Assembly (NCBI GenBank): GCA_030158305.1
Contig: JAOATE010000061.1
Location: 48,490-112,489, forward strand
DNA length: 64,000 nucleotides
Source: Burkholderiaceae bacterium
GTDB lineage: Bacteria; Pseudomonadota; Gammaproteobacteria; Burkholderiales; Burkholderiaceae_B
Direction: 5' to 3'
The first letter of the stretch is position 1, and each line of letters opens with the position of its first letter. Positions 53,028-61,689 of this stretch are shown here, in pieces. Made by a program: the position numbers and the translations under genes. A model generated the notes under the pieces. That model worked only from the letters and a program-made list of their open reading frames with translations, was not told the origin of the DNA and ran no database searches.

Positions 53028-54008
53028 TTATTCGATCTTCAAGTTGTTTTCGCGGATGACTTTGCCAAAATTCACCGAAGAGGCTTGCATCCACGTGGCA
53101 AGGGCTTGAGGTGTCATCGGAACAGGTTTGGCACCTTGCGCAGCAATCCTTGAAACAACTTCTGGATCCTTGAGGATCGCATTGATCTCTGCATTGAGCT
53201 TTGCGATCACCGGAGCGGGCGTTCCAGAGGCTACTAACACCCCTTGCCAGCTGCCACTATCTGCTGCGGGCAATTTGAGCTCAGCATAGGTCGGCACAGC
53301 CGGTAGCGAGTCAAAGCGCTTATCCCCAGTGACCGCGAGAGCGACCAACTGATTGTTTTTGACATAAGGCAAGGTCGCCGTTGAGCCATTCACAATCACA
53401 TTGGCCTCGCCCGCCAACACCGCATTAATGGCAGCCGAGCCCCCTTTATAAGGCACCGTCACCCACTGGATGCCCCAATGCTTAGCCAGCTCAAGTCCGA
53501 CAATTTGATTACCCGAGCCGACTCCCGCGTGCGCAAACACCAGTTTGTCAGGATTTTTCTTACCAAACGCTAAGAGTTCGGCTACAGTTTTTACCCCTAA
53601 CTTAGGATTCACGGCCAGCAAATAGGGTGAAAAACTGATCATCGATACCGGTGCCAAATCCTTGACAGGGTTATAAGTCAATGACGTGTACAAGTGCGGA
53701 GCGACCGCAAGTGAGGAAAGATCCATCAATAAAAGTGTGTGCCCATCAGGATCGGACTTTGCGACCAGCGAGGCGCCCAAATTGCCTGCGGCGCCAGGTC
53801 GATTTTCAACCACAACTGTCTGTTTAAGCGTGAGTGATAACTTAGGCGCAATCATGCGCGCCAAAATATCCGAAGTCCCACCCGGGGCAAACGGTACAAC
53901 GAGCTTGATGGGTTTGGTGAAGTTGACGTTGCCCTGTGCAACGGATACACCTGCAAATGAGGTACCTAACACGGCCAGCATTGTGGCCAAAAGCTTACGA
54001 CGGATCAT
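53028..54008 (-). CDS. Bug/TctC-family periplasmic solute-binding protein
   Basis: Bug-family binding protein, 326 residues from the ATG ending at 54008, which has GGAG 6 bases upstream; in-frame ATGs at 54020 and 54059 are less likely. Signal peptide about residues 1-24, then NVNFTKPIKLVVPFAPGGTS. VENRPGAAGNLGASLVAKSD and WVTVPYKGGSAAINAVLAGE are typical. It heads the CitE/CoA-transferase run and probably binds the carboxylate those enzymes degrade; the class of ligand is inference. Confidence 0.91.
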   Translation of the reverse strand: MIRRKLLATMLAVLGTSFAGVSVAQGNVNFTKPIKLVVPFAPGGTSDILARMIAPKLSLTLKQTVVVENRPGAAGNLGASLVAKSDPDGHTLLLMDLSSLAVAPHLYTSLTYNPVKDLAPVSMISFSPYLLAVNPKLGVKTVAELLAFGKKNPDKLVFAHAGVGSGNQIVGLELAKHWGIQWVTVPYKGGSAAINAVLAGEANVIVNGSTATLPYVKNNQLVALAVTGDKRFDSLPAVPTYAELKLPAADSGSWQGVLVASGTPAPVIAKLNAEINAILKDPEVVSRIAAQGAKPVPMTPQALATWMQASSVNFGKVIRENNLKIE

Positions 54009-54077
54009 GGTTGTCTCCATTAGGTCTTTTGTCTTTTTTATGTGGTTCTGGAAATGCAACCCTAATATACTGGCAAG

Positions 54078-55415
54078 ATGAAAAGAATCAAATGGATCTT
54101 CGTACTTTTATTGGCGCTTGTGACGGCGCTGTACTGGGTGAGTCTGACCGATATCGAACGCACACTCACGCCTTGGGCGCTGCGTAAATCGGTGCTGTAC
54201 TACACGGGCATCATGTCTTTTGTCGCAATGACAGTCGGCGTAATCCTCGCCATGCGACTGCGCACGGTTGAGCATTGGGTTGGGGGGCTGGACAAGCACT
54301 ACCGTCTGCATAAGTGGCTGGGCATTTCAGCGGCTTTATTCGCGCTGGCTCACTGGCTCAGCAAAAAATATAAATGGCTGATCGACTTAGGCTTCTATGA
54401 CCGCCAGGATTTTTCGACCCCAAAAGGGACCGTCGGCTTTTTTCAGCATAATAATTTTTTCAAGCCTCTGGAAAACCTGGCAGAGGATTTAGGAGAGTGG
54501 GCACTTTACGCGCTCCTGTTGCTGGCCGTTCTCGCACTTTGGAAAAAGTTTCCTTATCGCTACTTTTTCAAAACGCATCGCGTCCTGGCCTTGATCTACT
54601 TGATCCTGGCGTTTCACACCTTGGTGCTCTTTGGCAAAATCGCTTGGCTCACGCCGATCGGGATCCTGGTCAGCGCGCTTCTGGTCGTTGGAATCCCTGC
54701 AGCCTTGATTTCACTGTTTAAACAAATTGGTGCCAGCCACCGCGCCAGTGGTCTGATTAGCCAGATTCGCTTGCATGAGGACGGTAAAGTCACTGAAATT
54801 GAAGTCACACTGACCACTCCTTGGGAAGGACACAAGGAAGGTCAGTTCGCGTTTGTCACCTTTGATCGTCGTGAGGGGCACCATCCTTTTACGCTGTCTT
54901 CGAGTTGGAAAGATGACGCCAGACTCACGTTTCATATCAAGCAATTAGGCGACTACACACGTACGCTGAGCCACACGCTGCATGTCGGAGGCCCTGTGAC
55001 TGTCGAGGGACCCTATGGAAAATTTGATTTTGCGGCAGATGCAGGTCCCCAAATCTGGATCGCGGGTGGTATCGGCATCACTCCGTTCTTGTCCCGTCTA
55101 GAGGCTCTCGCACACTCACCCAAGCAAGCATCGCAACCGATCACACTCTTTTATAGTGCGCGCGACTCAGATCATGCGCTCATTGAGTCTGTCAAAAACC
55201 TCACCCAACAAGCAGGCGTGCCGCTGCACCTGTCCATCAGTGGAAGACATCCCGCGCTCACAGCGCAAACGATCCGTGAAAACGTGCCTGATTTGAGCCA
55301 TCGCACAGTCTGGTTCTGTGGTTCCTCAGGATTTGGTACTGCGATCAAACGGGGGCTATCAAAAGAAGGTTTGCCAAGTCGTCGCTTTCATCAAGAACTG
55401 TTTGAAATGCGTTAA
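54078..55415 (+). CDS. Ferric reductase-like membrane flavoprotein
   Basis: Membrane flavocytochrome of 445 residues. The first half has about six membrane segments with histidine pairs expected to bind heme (YRLHKWLGISAALFALAHWL, KTHRVLALIYLILAFHTLVL), as in NOX/ferric reductase and MsrQ. The second half is a ferredoxin reductase: HHPFTLSSS for FAD, IWIAGGIGITPFLSRLEAL for the NAD(P)-linked loop, and VWFCGSSGFGTAIKRGL at the end. It should pass electrons from NAD(P)H across the membrane, to iron or another acceptor. A ModE-type HTH gene begins 7 bases after its stop. Confidence 0.9.
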   Translation: MKRIKWIFVLLLALVTALYWVSLTDIERTLTPWALRKSVLYYTGIMSFVAMTVGVILAMRLRTVEHWVGGLDKHYRLHKWLGISAALFALAHWLSKKYKWLIDLGFYDRQDFSTPKGTVGFFQHNNFFKPLENLAEDLGEWALYALLLLAVLALWKKFPYRYFFKTHRVLALIYLILAFHTLVLFGKIAWLTPIGILVSALLVVGIPAALISLFKQIGASHRASGLISQIRLHEDGKVTEIEVTLTTPWEGHKEGQFAFVTFDRREGHHPFTLSSSWKDDARLTFHIKQLGDYTRTLSHTLHVGGPVTVEGPYGKFDFAADAGPQIWIAGGIGITPFLSRLEALAHSPKQASQPITLFYSARDSDHALIESVKNLTQQAGVPLHLSISGRHPALTAQTIRENVPDLSHRTVWFCGSSGFGTAIKRGLSKEGLPSRRFHQELFEMR

Positions 55416-55422
55416 ATGAAAC

Positions 55423-55794
55423 ATGCTGAAAGAAAAAGAATCAAACAAAGTCGTGGCTCAATTTCGACTGCGGATCAAATACGGTGAAGAGATCGCTATC
55501 GGACCAGGCAAAATCGCCATACTGGAAGCGATCGCTGAAACAGGCTCCATTTCAGCCGCGGGCAGAAAACTTGGAATGTCTTATCGACGCGCTTGGCTGT
55601 TAGTCGACCAAATGAATCAATACTTTAAAGACCCTGTTGTACACGCCGCGAGCGGAGGCTCTCAGGGCGGAGGCACCGCGCTCACGCCGACGGGTACCGA
55701 GGTGATCAAACTCTATCGCACCATTGAGCAACAGTCTCAAACCCACTCAGCTTTATTGTTAGAGGCACTCGCTGACAAGATTCGCACTAATTAG
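55423..55794 (+). CDS. ModE N-terminal-type winged HTH protein
   Basis: DNA-binding protein of 123 residues matching the winged-helix half of ModE. ILEAIAETGSISAAGRKLGM is the LysR-like helix-turn-helix, followed by SYRRAWLLVDQMNQYFKDPV and the wing SGGSQGGGTALTPTG. The C-terminal molybdate-binding (Mop) domains are missing, so it probably does not sense molybdate directly. It lies 7 bases after the ferric-reductase-like gene on the same strand and may control it. The stop overlaps no other gene; the histidine kinase gene converges on it. Confidence 0.9.
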   Translation: MLKEKESNKVVAQFRLRIKYGEEIAIGPGKIAILEAIAETGSISAAGRKLGMSYRRAWLLVDQMNQYFKDPVVHAASGGSQGGGTALTPTGTEVIKLYRTIEQQSQTHSALLLEALADKIRTN

Positions 55795-55805
55795 TGGTCG
55801 GGATT

Positions 55806-57251
55806 CTAGTGGTCGGGATTCAAATAGACAGGCAACGACACTTGAAACAAAGTTTCGTTTGCCTGACCAGTCAAAAGCTTGATGGTTCCCTCATGCGAAT
55901 CCATGATGGCGCGACTCAGCCAAAGCCCCATCCCCATGCCTTTTTCTTTGGTCGTGTTAAACAACTCAAAGATGGTTGACACTCGGCCGTCCGCAATACC
56001 AGGACCATTATCACTGACCTCCAACATCACTCTGTTTTCGTGTTGAAAGAGGTGAATAAAAACATTTTTTTCGCCTGACACTCCTGCCACTGCGTCCATC
56101 GCATTGTTCATCAGGTTGAGGGCCACCATTTGGAGCTGATTTTGATCGCCCATAATCCACAAATCAGGCTCGATATCCGCAATCAAACTGACGCCGTGCA
56201 AGCGTGCCTCAGGCATGAGAATACGATGCGCATCACTCACCATTTCACTTATATCGATTGGAACAAACTCATTGGAGCCTTTGACAAAAAACTTACGCAA
56301 GCTCGATACCACAACCGCTGCGCGCTCGTTATCCTGCAAAATATGTTCGAGTGAGGTCTGAAAACCCTCACGATCTCCGGCACGACTATTTAGGGCCATC
56401 AATAATTCAGTATTGAGTCGAATCGCACCAAGCGGCTGATTAATCTCATGCGCGATCGCACCGAGCATCGTTCCCATACTGTTCGCCTTGGCTGACAAAG
56501 AGAGTGTGCTCATCAAGGCATTCTTTTCTTCTAGCATTTCTTCTAGGGATTTATTTTTAATCCGCGTGTCAGCTAATTGAAGATCAACGACTTTTTTATT
56601 TTCAAGAAACTTTTCAAGTCGAAGCTGAATAAATCCAAAGTTACCGAGTACATAACCGATCATAATAAAAAAGATGCCGATGTACTGATCAGTCCCCTGT
56701 TCAAATACCCCAAAACCACCCAACTCCGTGGTGTAACCGAGCATCCTCACTAACAAACCGATCAGAATAAAAATCGCCATCCAGGCGATGAGCTTTCCGC
56801 CTTTATTTTTGTGATCTCTGTAAATAGATTGACTAATCAGTAACAAATCCAAAGACATCAAAACAAGAAAGCCGTGCACCCAGTTCAGTCGATAAAACTC
56901 ACTCGAATTCGTATAAACCAGCAATGCAAAGACAAGAAAATATGTTGAGCCAACTACGGCATAAATGAGGGCAGTACGATAAATGTTGGTCGAGATTTCT
57001 AGGCGGAGAGATAAAGAGCGAAAGCAAAATCCGATCGCTATAAAAATATGCGCAACGTAAAAGCTAAATACATTTGGCACAATATCCCTGAGTCCTATCA
57101 GCAAAAAAGCCAAGCAAGTACCCAAGCCTCCGACACACCACCAATAAACTTGTCGGTCGCGAAACTCCGATGTCGCCACAAATACGGCAACGGGCAACAG
57201 AAAGAAAAAAAGTGCCAAAATCAGATAAAGCGACGCGATATCGATATTCAA
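55806..57251 (-). CDS. Orphan membrane sensor histidine kinase
   Basis: Histidine kinase of 481 residues. About six to seven hydrophobic segments fill residues 5-215, and a coiled region follows (about 220-255). The H-box is AIAHEINQPLGAIRLN with H268 as the phospho-acceptor. The N-box is NLMNNAMDAVAG, G1 is DNGPGIADG and G2 is MGMGLWLSRAIMD. The E-I-N-Q-P-L form is the HK4/DctB-like type. No periplasmic domain is obvious, so it may sense a membrane or redox cue. No response regulator is adjacent: the nearest regulator is the ModE-like HTH protein, which has no receiver domain. Confidence 0.91.
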   Translation of the reverse strand: MNIDIASLYLILALFFFLLPVAVFVATSEFRDRQVYWWCVGGLGTCLAFLLIGLRDIVPNVFSFYVAHIFIAIGFCFRSLSLRLEISTNIYRTALIYAVVGSTYFLVFALLVYTNSSEFYRLNWVHGFLVLMSLDLLLISQSIYRDHKNKGGKLIAWMAIFILIGLLVRMLGYTTELGGFGVFEQGTDQYIGIFFIMIGYVLGNFGFIQLRLEKFLENKKVVDLQLADTRIKNKSLEEMLEEKNALMSTLSLSAKANSMGTMLGAIAHEINQPLGAIRLNTELLMALNSRAGDREGFQTSLEHILQDNERAAVVVSSLRKFFVKGSNEFVPIDISEMVSDAHRILMPEARLHGVSLIADIEPDLWIMGDQNQLQMVALNLMNNAMDAVAGVSGEKNVFIHLFQHENRVMLEVSDNGPGIADGRVSTIFELFNTTKEKGMGMGLWLSRAIMDSHEGTIKLLTGQANETLFQVSLPVYLNPDH

Positions 57252-57348
57252 GCGTAAGCCCTCGTTGCGAGAATCAAGTGAAGTAATATTCGTACAGTAA
57301 TGGAAAAAAGGCTGAATCGCAGCAAAAATTACTGATTGGACAACACAA

Positions 57349-57663
57349 ATGAATGCCTACTTGATCGACCCCGCCACGCGCGAAATCCGTCACATTGAAC
57401 TCACTGAAGGCACAAAACAAATCGCAAGCTTGCTCAACGCAAAGAGCGTGGATTTTGATGAGATTGATAATGGCGGTGACCGCTTGTACTTTGATGAAGA
57501 CTGTTTCATCAAGGCCAAACCAGGCGATGCGCGATTTAAAGTTGACAACCTGGCACCCGTTTCTGGTGCGGGCTTAATTTGCGGCACAGAGTCTCCAGAT
57601 GGCGTACTCCAGTCGGTCAGCAACGATTTGGCAAGCCTGACTAAACGCGTGCAATTTCTCTGA
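57349..57663 (+). CDS. Conserved hypothetical protein (DUF3846-like)
   Basis: Small soluble protein of 104 residues. I do not recognise a confident family; the pattern NAYLIDPATREIRHIELTEG then SLLNAKSVDFDEIDNGGDRL and YFDEDCFIKAKPGDARFK resembles the DUF3846 group, whose function is unknown. It is acidic, has no signal peptide or membrane segment, and one cysteine pair (C54, C79) that is unlikely to be structural. It lies alone between the orphan kinase (divergent) and phoR (convergent, 3 bases apart). Codon use is like its neighbours. Confidence 0.8.
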   Translation: MNAYLIDPATREIRHIELTEGTKQIASLLNAKSVDFDEIDNGGDRLYFDEDCFIKAKPGDARFKVDNLAPVSGAGLICGTESPDGVLQSVSNDLASLTKRVQFL

Positions 57664-57665
57664 TT

Positions 57666-58961
57666 CTAGAGCAGACGCTCGGGCGAAAAACGTAACTTAA
57701 ACGTACTCCCCTCACCCACAACACTTGAAATCAATAACTGAGCGTTGTGGCGTGTCGCGATATGCTTGACGATCGCCAAGCCAAGACCTGTCCCACCCGT
57801 ATCACGCGAACGGCTACCATCCACTCGGTAAAATCGTTCAGTCAAACGAGGCAAATGAACCGCCTCAATGCCGGGCCCCGTATCTGTCACAGAAAATAAT
57901 CCGTGCCGGCTTGGACTCAATCCCCAACACACCGTTATCTGCCCACCTTCTGGGGTATAGCGGATCGCATTTGAGATCAGGTTACTAAATGCCGAATGCA
58001 GTTCGCGTCGCTCGCCGTACAAACCCGTCTGCGTCGTGACTTCAAAGACAATCCGGTGACGGCCTGCAGAAAGTGCTTCTGCATCAATTTTAAGCGCCGC
58101 CATTTCTGCCACCACATCAAATTCCTGCATAGGTGCAAATGAAGTGTTGGCCTCGAGATTCGCGAGCGTCAACAAATCCTCGACAAGACTTTTCATCCTG
58201 TAGGATTGTGTCATCATCAAACCGATGTAACGGTTGCGCTGGTCAGGCGCGAGATCGATGGACTGCATGGTTTCGAGGAAACCGATCAGCACAGTCAGTG
58301 GTGTACGGATTTCATGCGAAACATTCGCCACAAAATCTCGACGCATTGCCTCAGTTTTTTGCAAATCTGTCACGTCTTGTGCGAGCAAGAGTAGTTGGTC
58401 TTCTCCGAAGGGAAAGACTTGAATGGCAATCGTCAACTCATGCGCAAAACCCATCCGCTGAATCACGATAGGATGTTCAAAACGACGAAGAGTCAGGTAA
58501 TTGACGAAATCTGGATTGCGTACCAGAAAGCTGATATTTTGTAGATTATCTTTACGAAAGCTAATGCCAAAGAAGTTTTCCGCGCTTGCATTGCACCACT
58601 CGATATGCAGGTCATCGTCCAACATGACTACACCGTTGGGGGACGCTTGAAAGCCTTCGATAAAACGGTTGTGACGTGCCTCTAACACCTGGATTTGCGC
58701 ACGCGCATCCATCACAATGCGATCTACTTTTGAAAAAGCGTCACCCCAAGCACCAGAGGCGTTGGATGCGACCTTGCCAGCGTCAAGCAACGTCAATTGC
58801 TGCATACGCTCGAGATAGAAATAACCCTTGGCAAGTGGGATGGCCAGCACAAGGATCGCGACCAACACACCGGCAATAGGCGCAGCTATTTCACTGACGA
58901 TCCAGCCCAGTATGAGTGCAAGCGCGATTAGCGCTAAAAATCGACCAAGGTAAAGCCTCAT
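57666..58961 (-). CDS. phoR: Phosphate-regulon sensor histidine kinase PhoR
   Basis: Sensor kinase of 431 residues. Two membrane segments occupy residues 5-45, followed by a PAS domain (about 100-200, GFQASPNGVVMLDDDLHIEW). The H-box is VSHEIRTPLTVLIGFLETM with H216. N-box SNLISNAIRYTPEGG, G1 TDTGPGIE and G2 GTGLGLAIVKHI are intact. This layout, without a periplasmic sensor, is typical of PhoR, which reads the Pst/PhoU state. It follows phoB by 27 bases and is third in the phoU-phoB-phoR order. Confidence 0.93.
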   Translation of the reverse strand: MRLYLGRFLALIALALILGWIVSEIAAPIAGVLVAILVLAIPLAKGYFYLERMQQLTLLDAGKVASNASGAWGDAFSKVDRIVMDARAQIQVLEARHNRFIEGFQASPNGVVMLDDDLHIEWCNASAENFFGISFRKDNLQNISFLVRNPDFVNYLTLRRFEHPIVIQRMGFAHELTIAIQVFPFGEDQLLLLAQDVTDLQKTEAMRRDFVANVSHEIRTPLTVLIGFLETMQSIDLAPDQRNRYIGLMMTQSYRMKSLVEDLLTLANLEANTSFAPMQEFDVVAEMAALKIDAEALSAGRHRIVFEVTTQTGLYGERRELHSAFSNLISNAIRYTPEGGQITVCWGLSPSRHGLFSVTDTGPGIEAVHLPRLTERFYRVDGSRSRDTGGTGLGLAIVKHIATRHNAQLLISSVVGEGSTFKLRFSPERLL

Positions 58962-58988
58962 GCATGCATACCGTCACGTGATGATTAA

Positions 58989-59726
58989 CTAAGAAGGGTC
59001 GTGATCCGAAGTCACTGCAGTTGGGTTTCGTGAAGAACGATAACCGACGCCTCTCACCGTTTCAATATACACATCACATTTTGCGACCGCCAGAGCGACG
59101 CGCAGCCTTCGGATGTGAACGTCGACCGTACGCTCTTCGATAAAGACTTCGTTACCCCAAACTTGGTCGAGCAACTGAGCGCGGGAGTGAACGCGCTCAG
59201 GCGCGCCCATCAAAAACTGTAACAAGCGAAACTCAGTCGGTCCAACAATAATTTCGCGCCGAGTTGAACCAGGCCACTCTGCAGTAACGCGATGAGTGAC
59301 GGGATCCAAACGCAAGGCACCGAGCACCATCAAGTCAGCATTGGTCGGCACACGGCTGTGACGTCGCAATAAGGCATTGACCCGAGCCACTAATTCCTTG
59401 GTGGAAAAAGGCTTGGTCATATAGTCGTCCGCACCCGCATCCAAACCCTGAACCTTGTCAGCCTCTTCACTTTTGGCCGTCAACATCAAAATTGGAATGC
59501 CTGCTGTACGCTCATTGGCACGCAACTCTTTGGCGTATTGCACGCCAGACTTACCAGGTAGCATCCAATCCAAGATCATCATGTCGGGGAGCGACTCCCG
59601 CATCGTTAGACTGGCTTCTTCGGTCTGGAATGCTTGCTGAACCTCATAACCGGCATGGGTCAGATTGATCGCAATCAGCTCTGAAATAGAGAGTTCGTCT
59701 TCCACGATCAAAATTCGATGACTCAT
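58989..59726 (-). CDS. phoB: Phosphate-regulon response regulator PhoB
   Basis: OmpR/PhoB-type response regulator, 245 residues from the ATG ending at 59726; the in-frame start at 59804 adds residues lying within phoU. Receiver domain: acidic pair at E9-D10, phospho-acceptor D53 in ILDWMLPGKSG, and the lysine in YMTKPFSTKELVARV. The C-terminal winged helix contains GPTEFRLLQFLMGAPERVHS and ERTVDVHIRRLRVAL, the DNA-recognition helix. It activates Pho genes at low phosphate. Between phoU and phoR. Confidence 0.95.
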   Translation of the reverse strand: MSHRILIVEDELSISELIAINLTHAGYEVQQAFQTEEASLTMRESLPDMMILDWMLPGKSGVQYAKELRANERTAGIPILMLTAKSEEADKVQGLDAGADDYMTKPFSTKELVARVNALLRRHSRVPTNADLMVLGALRLDPVTHRVTAEWPGSTRREIIVGPTEFRLLQFLMGAPERVHSRAQLLDQVWGNEVFIEERTVDVHIRRLRVALAVAKCDVYIETVRGVGYRSSRNPTAVTSDHDPS

Positions 59727-59733
59727 AACTTGT

Positions 59734-60441
59734 TTATTCCTCAGACGTGCGCTTTTGCAGCTCGCTTTTTGGGGAGTGTCGGATGTCATCGCCACCCACC
59801 ACATAAATCACAAATTCAGCGATATTTTTGGCGTGATCACCAATGCGCTCAATCGACTTGGCGATCGTCAGCATGTCCAACCCGGTGGAGATCGTTTGCG
59901 GATCCTCAGTCATATAGGAGGTCAGTTTGCGCACAAACGCGCGGAATTCTTCGTCGATCTGACGGTCGTCCAACACAATCTCAACTGCGGCATCACGATC
60001 GAGACGCGCAAAGGCATCCAAACTCTGGCGAAGCTGTTTGAGCGCCAATTGACCCGAAATAATGATCTCGGCAACGTTGATTTTGTGCTCAGCGCCGCTG
60101 CGGATAATACGGCGTGTACGTTTGGCAACCTTTTCGGCCTCATCGCCAGCGCGCTCAAGGTTGGTGATGGCCTTGGAGATCGCCATCACCAAACGCAAAT
60201 CTCTGGCAGTTGGTTGCCTGCGAGCGATTAACTCCGTGCAGGCGGAGTCAATCTCGATTTCTTTGGTGTTGATCATTTTTTCACGATCAATCACTTCTTT
60301 GCACAAATCGATATTCATCTCTGAAAACGCGCGCGTGGCGTCCATGATCTGAGATTCGACCATTCCGCCCATCTCCAGCAAATTGCTGCAAAGAGCTTTG
60401 AGATCGGTGTCGAATTGCGTCGAAAGGTGTTTGTCAGCCAT
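59734..60441 (-). CDS. phoU: Phosphate-signalling protein PhoU
   Basis: Helical-bundle regulator of 235 residues with the two PhoU repeats. The metal-binding motifs are REKMINTKEIEIDSACTELI in repeat 1 (DxxxN-type E/D residues) and DDRQIDEEFRAFVRKL in repeat 2. LERAGDEAEKVAKRTRR and IERIGDHAKNIAEFVIYV are the conserved helix pairs. It links the Pst transporter to PhoR. The pstSCAB genes are not on its upstream side; a Bug gene is. Confidence 0.94.
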   Translation of the reverse strand: MADKHLSTQFDTDLKALCSNLLEMGGMVESQIMDATRAFSEMNIDLCKEVIDREKMINTKEIEIDSACTELIARRQPTARDLRLVMAISKAITNLERAGDEAEKVAKRTRRIIRSGAEHKINVAEIIISGQLALKQLRQSLDAFARLDRDAAVEIVLDDRQIDEEFRAFVRKLTSYMTEDPQTISTGLDMLTIAKSIERIGDHAKNIAEFVIYVVGGDDIRHSPKSELQKRTSEE

Positions 60442-60560
60442 GAAAGTTCCCGTTAACTAGAGCCGCCCGTATCGGGCGATCAATCCACTTGAATCAATAT
60501 ACACGACACAATAACTACTCAATATTTCAGTTTGATGACGTTAAATGGACCAATAAAGCA

Positions 60561-60584
60561 AACGCCCCCGAAGGGGCGTTTTTA
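60561..60584. terminator. Terminator hairpin between Bug and phoU genes
   Basis: AACGCCCC at 60561-60568 pairs with GGGGCGTT at 60573-60580 with a CGAA loop, and T's follow on the plus strand. Both neighbours are transcribed leftward, where the trailing tract is GTTTGCTTTATTG, moderately U-rich, so it probably ends the Bug transcript and isolates phoU. Confidence 0.75.
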
Positions 60585-60606
60585 CATCCAACTCAAACGC
60601 TGACCA

Positions 60607-61587
60607 TTAATCAGGTTTGATGTTGTTTTCTTTGATGACCTTGGACCAGCGATCCATCTCAGACTGAGTGAACTTGGCGAGTGCCTCAGGCGTGCTGGCC
60701 TTGAGGTTCATGCCTTGCACTTCCGTCAGTTGTTTATTAACGTCAGGCATTTTGGTGATTTTGACCATTTCAGCATTCAGCTTGTCAATGATCGCTTTAG
60801 GTGTGCCGGCTGGGGCATAGACGGCCCACCAGGCTTCGGCTGAAAAGCCCTTGAAGCCCTGCTCGGCCATCGTTGGCACATCTGGCAGTGATGGTGCACG
60901 CGTTTCGCTGGTCACAGCCAAAGCACGCATTTTTCCGCTACGGATGTGATTGCCCAACACTGCGATTGAACCAATACCACCATCAATCTGGCTGCCCATA
61001 ATATCGACGGACATTGGGCCACCACCCTTGTAAGGCACGTGCACGACTTTAAATTTGCCGTCTTTCTCGAGCAAAGTCATCGCCAAGTGACCCAAGCTAC
61101 CACTACCCACTGAGCCATAGCTCAAAGTGTCGGGCTTAGCTTGTGCGGCCTTGATGTAGTCTGTAAAAGTTTTATAAGGCTTGTTAGGCGAAGTGGCAAA
61201 GGCCATCGGTGCTGTACCCACCAACATCACAGGCGTCAAATCCTTGATGGTGTCATAGGTCATCTTTGGCAACAGGTAAGGGTTTGTTGCATGCGTATCA
61301 AAGACAAACACAAACGTATAACCATCTGCAGGTGCTTTCGCAACATACCCTGTTCCGATCGAACCCGAGGCGCCTGTACGGTTTTCAACGATGAACTGTT
61401 GACCAAGGGCTTCGCTCAGCTTGGCCGCAAACATGCGGGCCAGAGGATCAACGGAACCGCCTGGAGGAAATGGGGAAACAAAAGTAACGGGCTTGGTCGG
61501 CCACTGTTGTGCGGAAGCGATGGGGGAAGCGGCGACGGCCAGCACTCCAAGCGCTAGTCCTGCGTGACGTATCAGTTTGTTTAACAT
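60607..61587 (-). CDS. Bug/TctC-family periplasmic solute-binding protein
   Basis: Bug-family binding protein of 326 residues. Signal peptide about residues 1-26 (ends IASAQ), then QWPTKPVTFVSPFPPGGSVD. VENRTGASGSIGTGYVAKAP and KVVHVPYKGGGPMSVDIMGS are standard. It lies 102 bases downstream of the malonyl-CoA decarboxylase gene on the same strand and may be transcribed with it, which would hint at malonate or a related diacid; no direct evidence. A hairpin follows it. Confidence 0.92.
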   Translation of the reverse strand: MLNKLIRHAGLALGVLAVAASPIASAQQWPTKPVTFVSPFPPGGSVDPLARMFAAKLSEALGQQFIVENRTGASGSIGTGYVAKAPADGYTFVFVFDTHATNPYLLPKMTYDTIKDLTPVMLVGTAPMAFATSPNKPYKTFTDYIKAAQAKPDTLSYGSVGSGSLGHLAMTLLEKDGKFKVVHVPYKGGGPMSVDIMGSQIDGGIGSIAVLGNHIRSGKMRALAVTSETRAPSLPDVPTMAEQGFKGFSAEAWWAVYAPAGTPKAIIDKLNAEMVKITKMPDVNKQLTEVQGMNLKASTPEALAKFTQSEMDRWSKVIKENNIKPD

Positions 61588-61689
61588 TTTTAATTCCTTG
61601 CTAATTTAATTTGAAAACGCTATCAGCTTTCTTGATTTGTTAGTTTATACCCATAAGACAGCATCAAGCCTCCCGATAAACCCTAGGTT

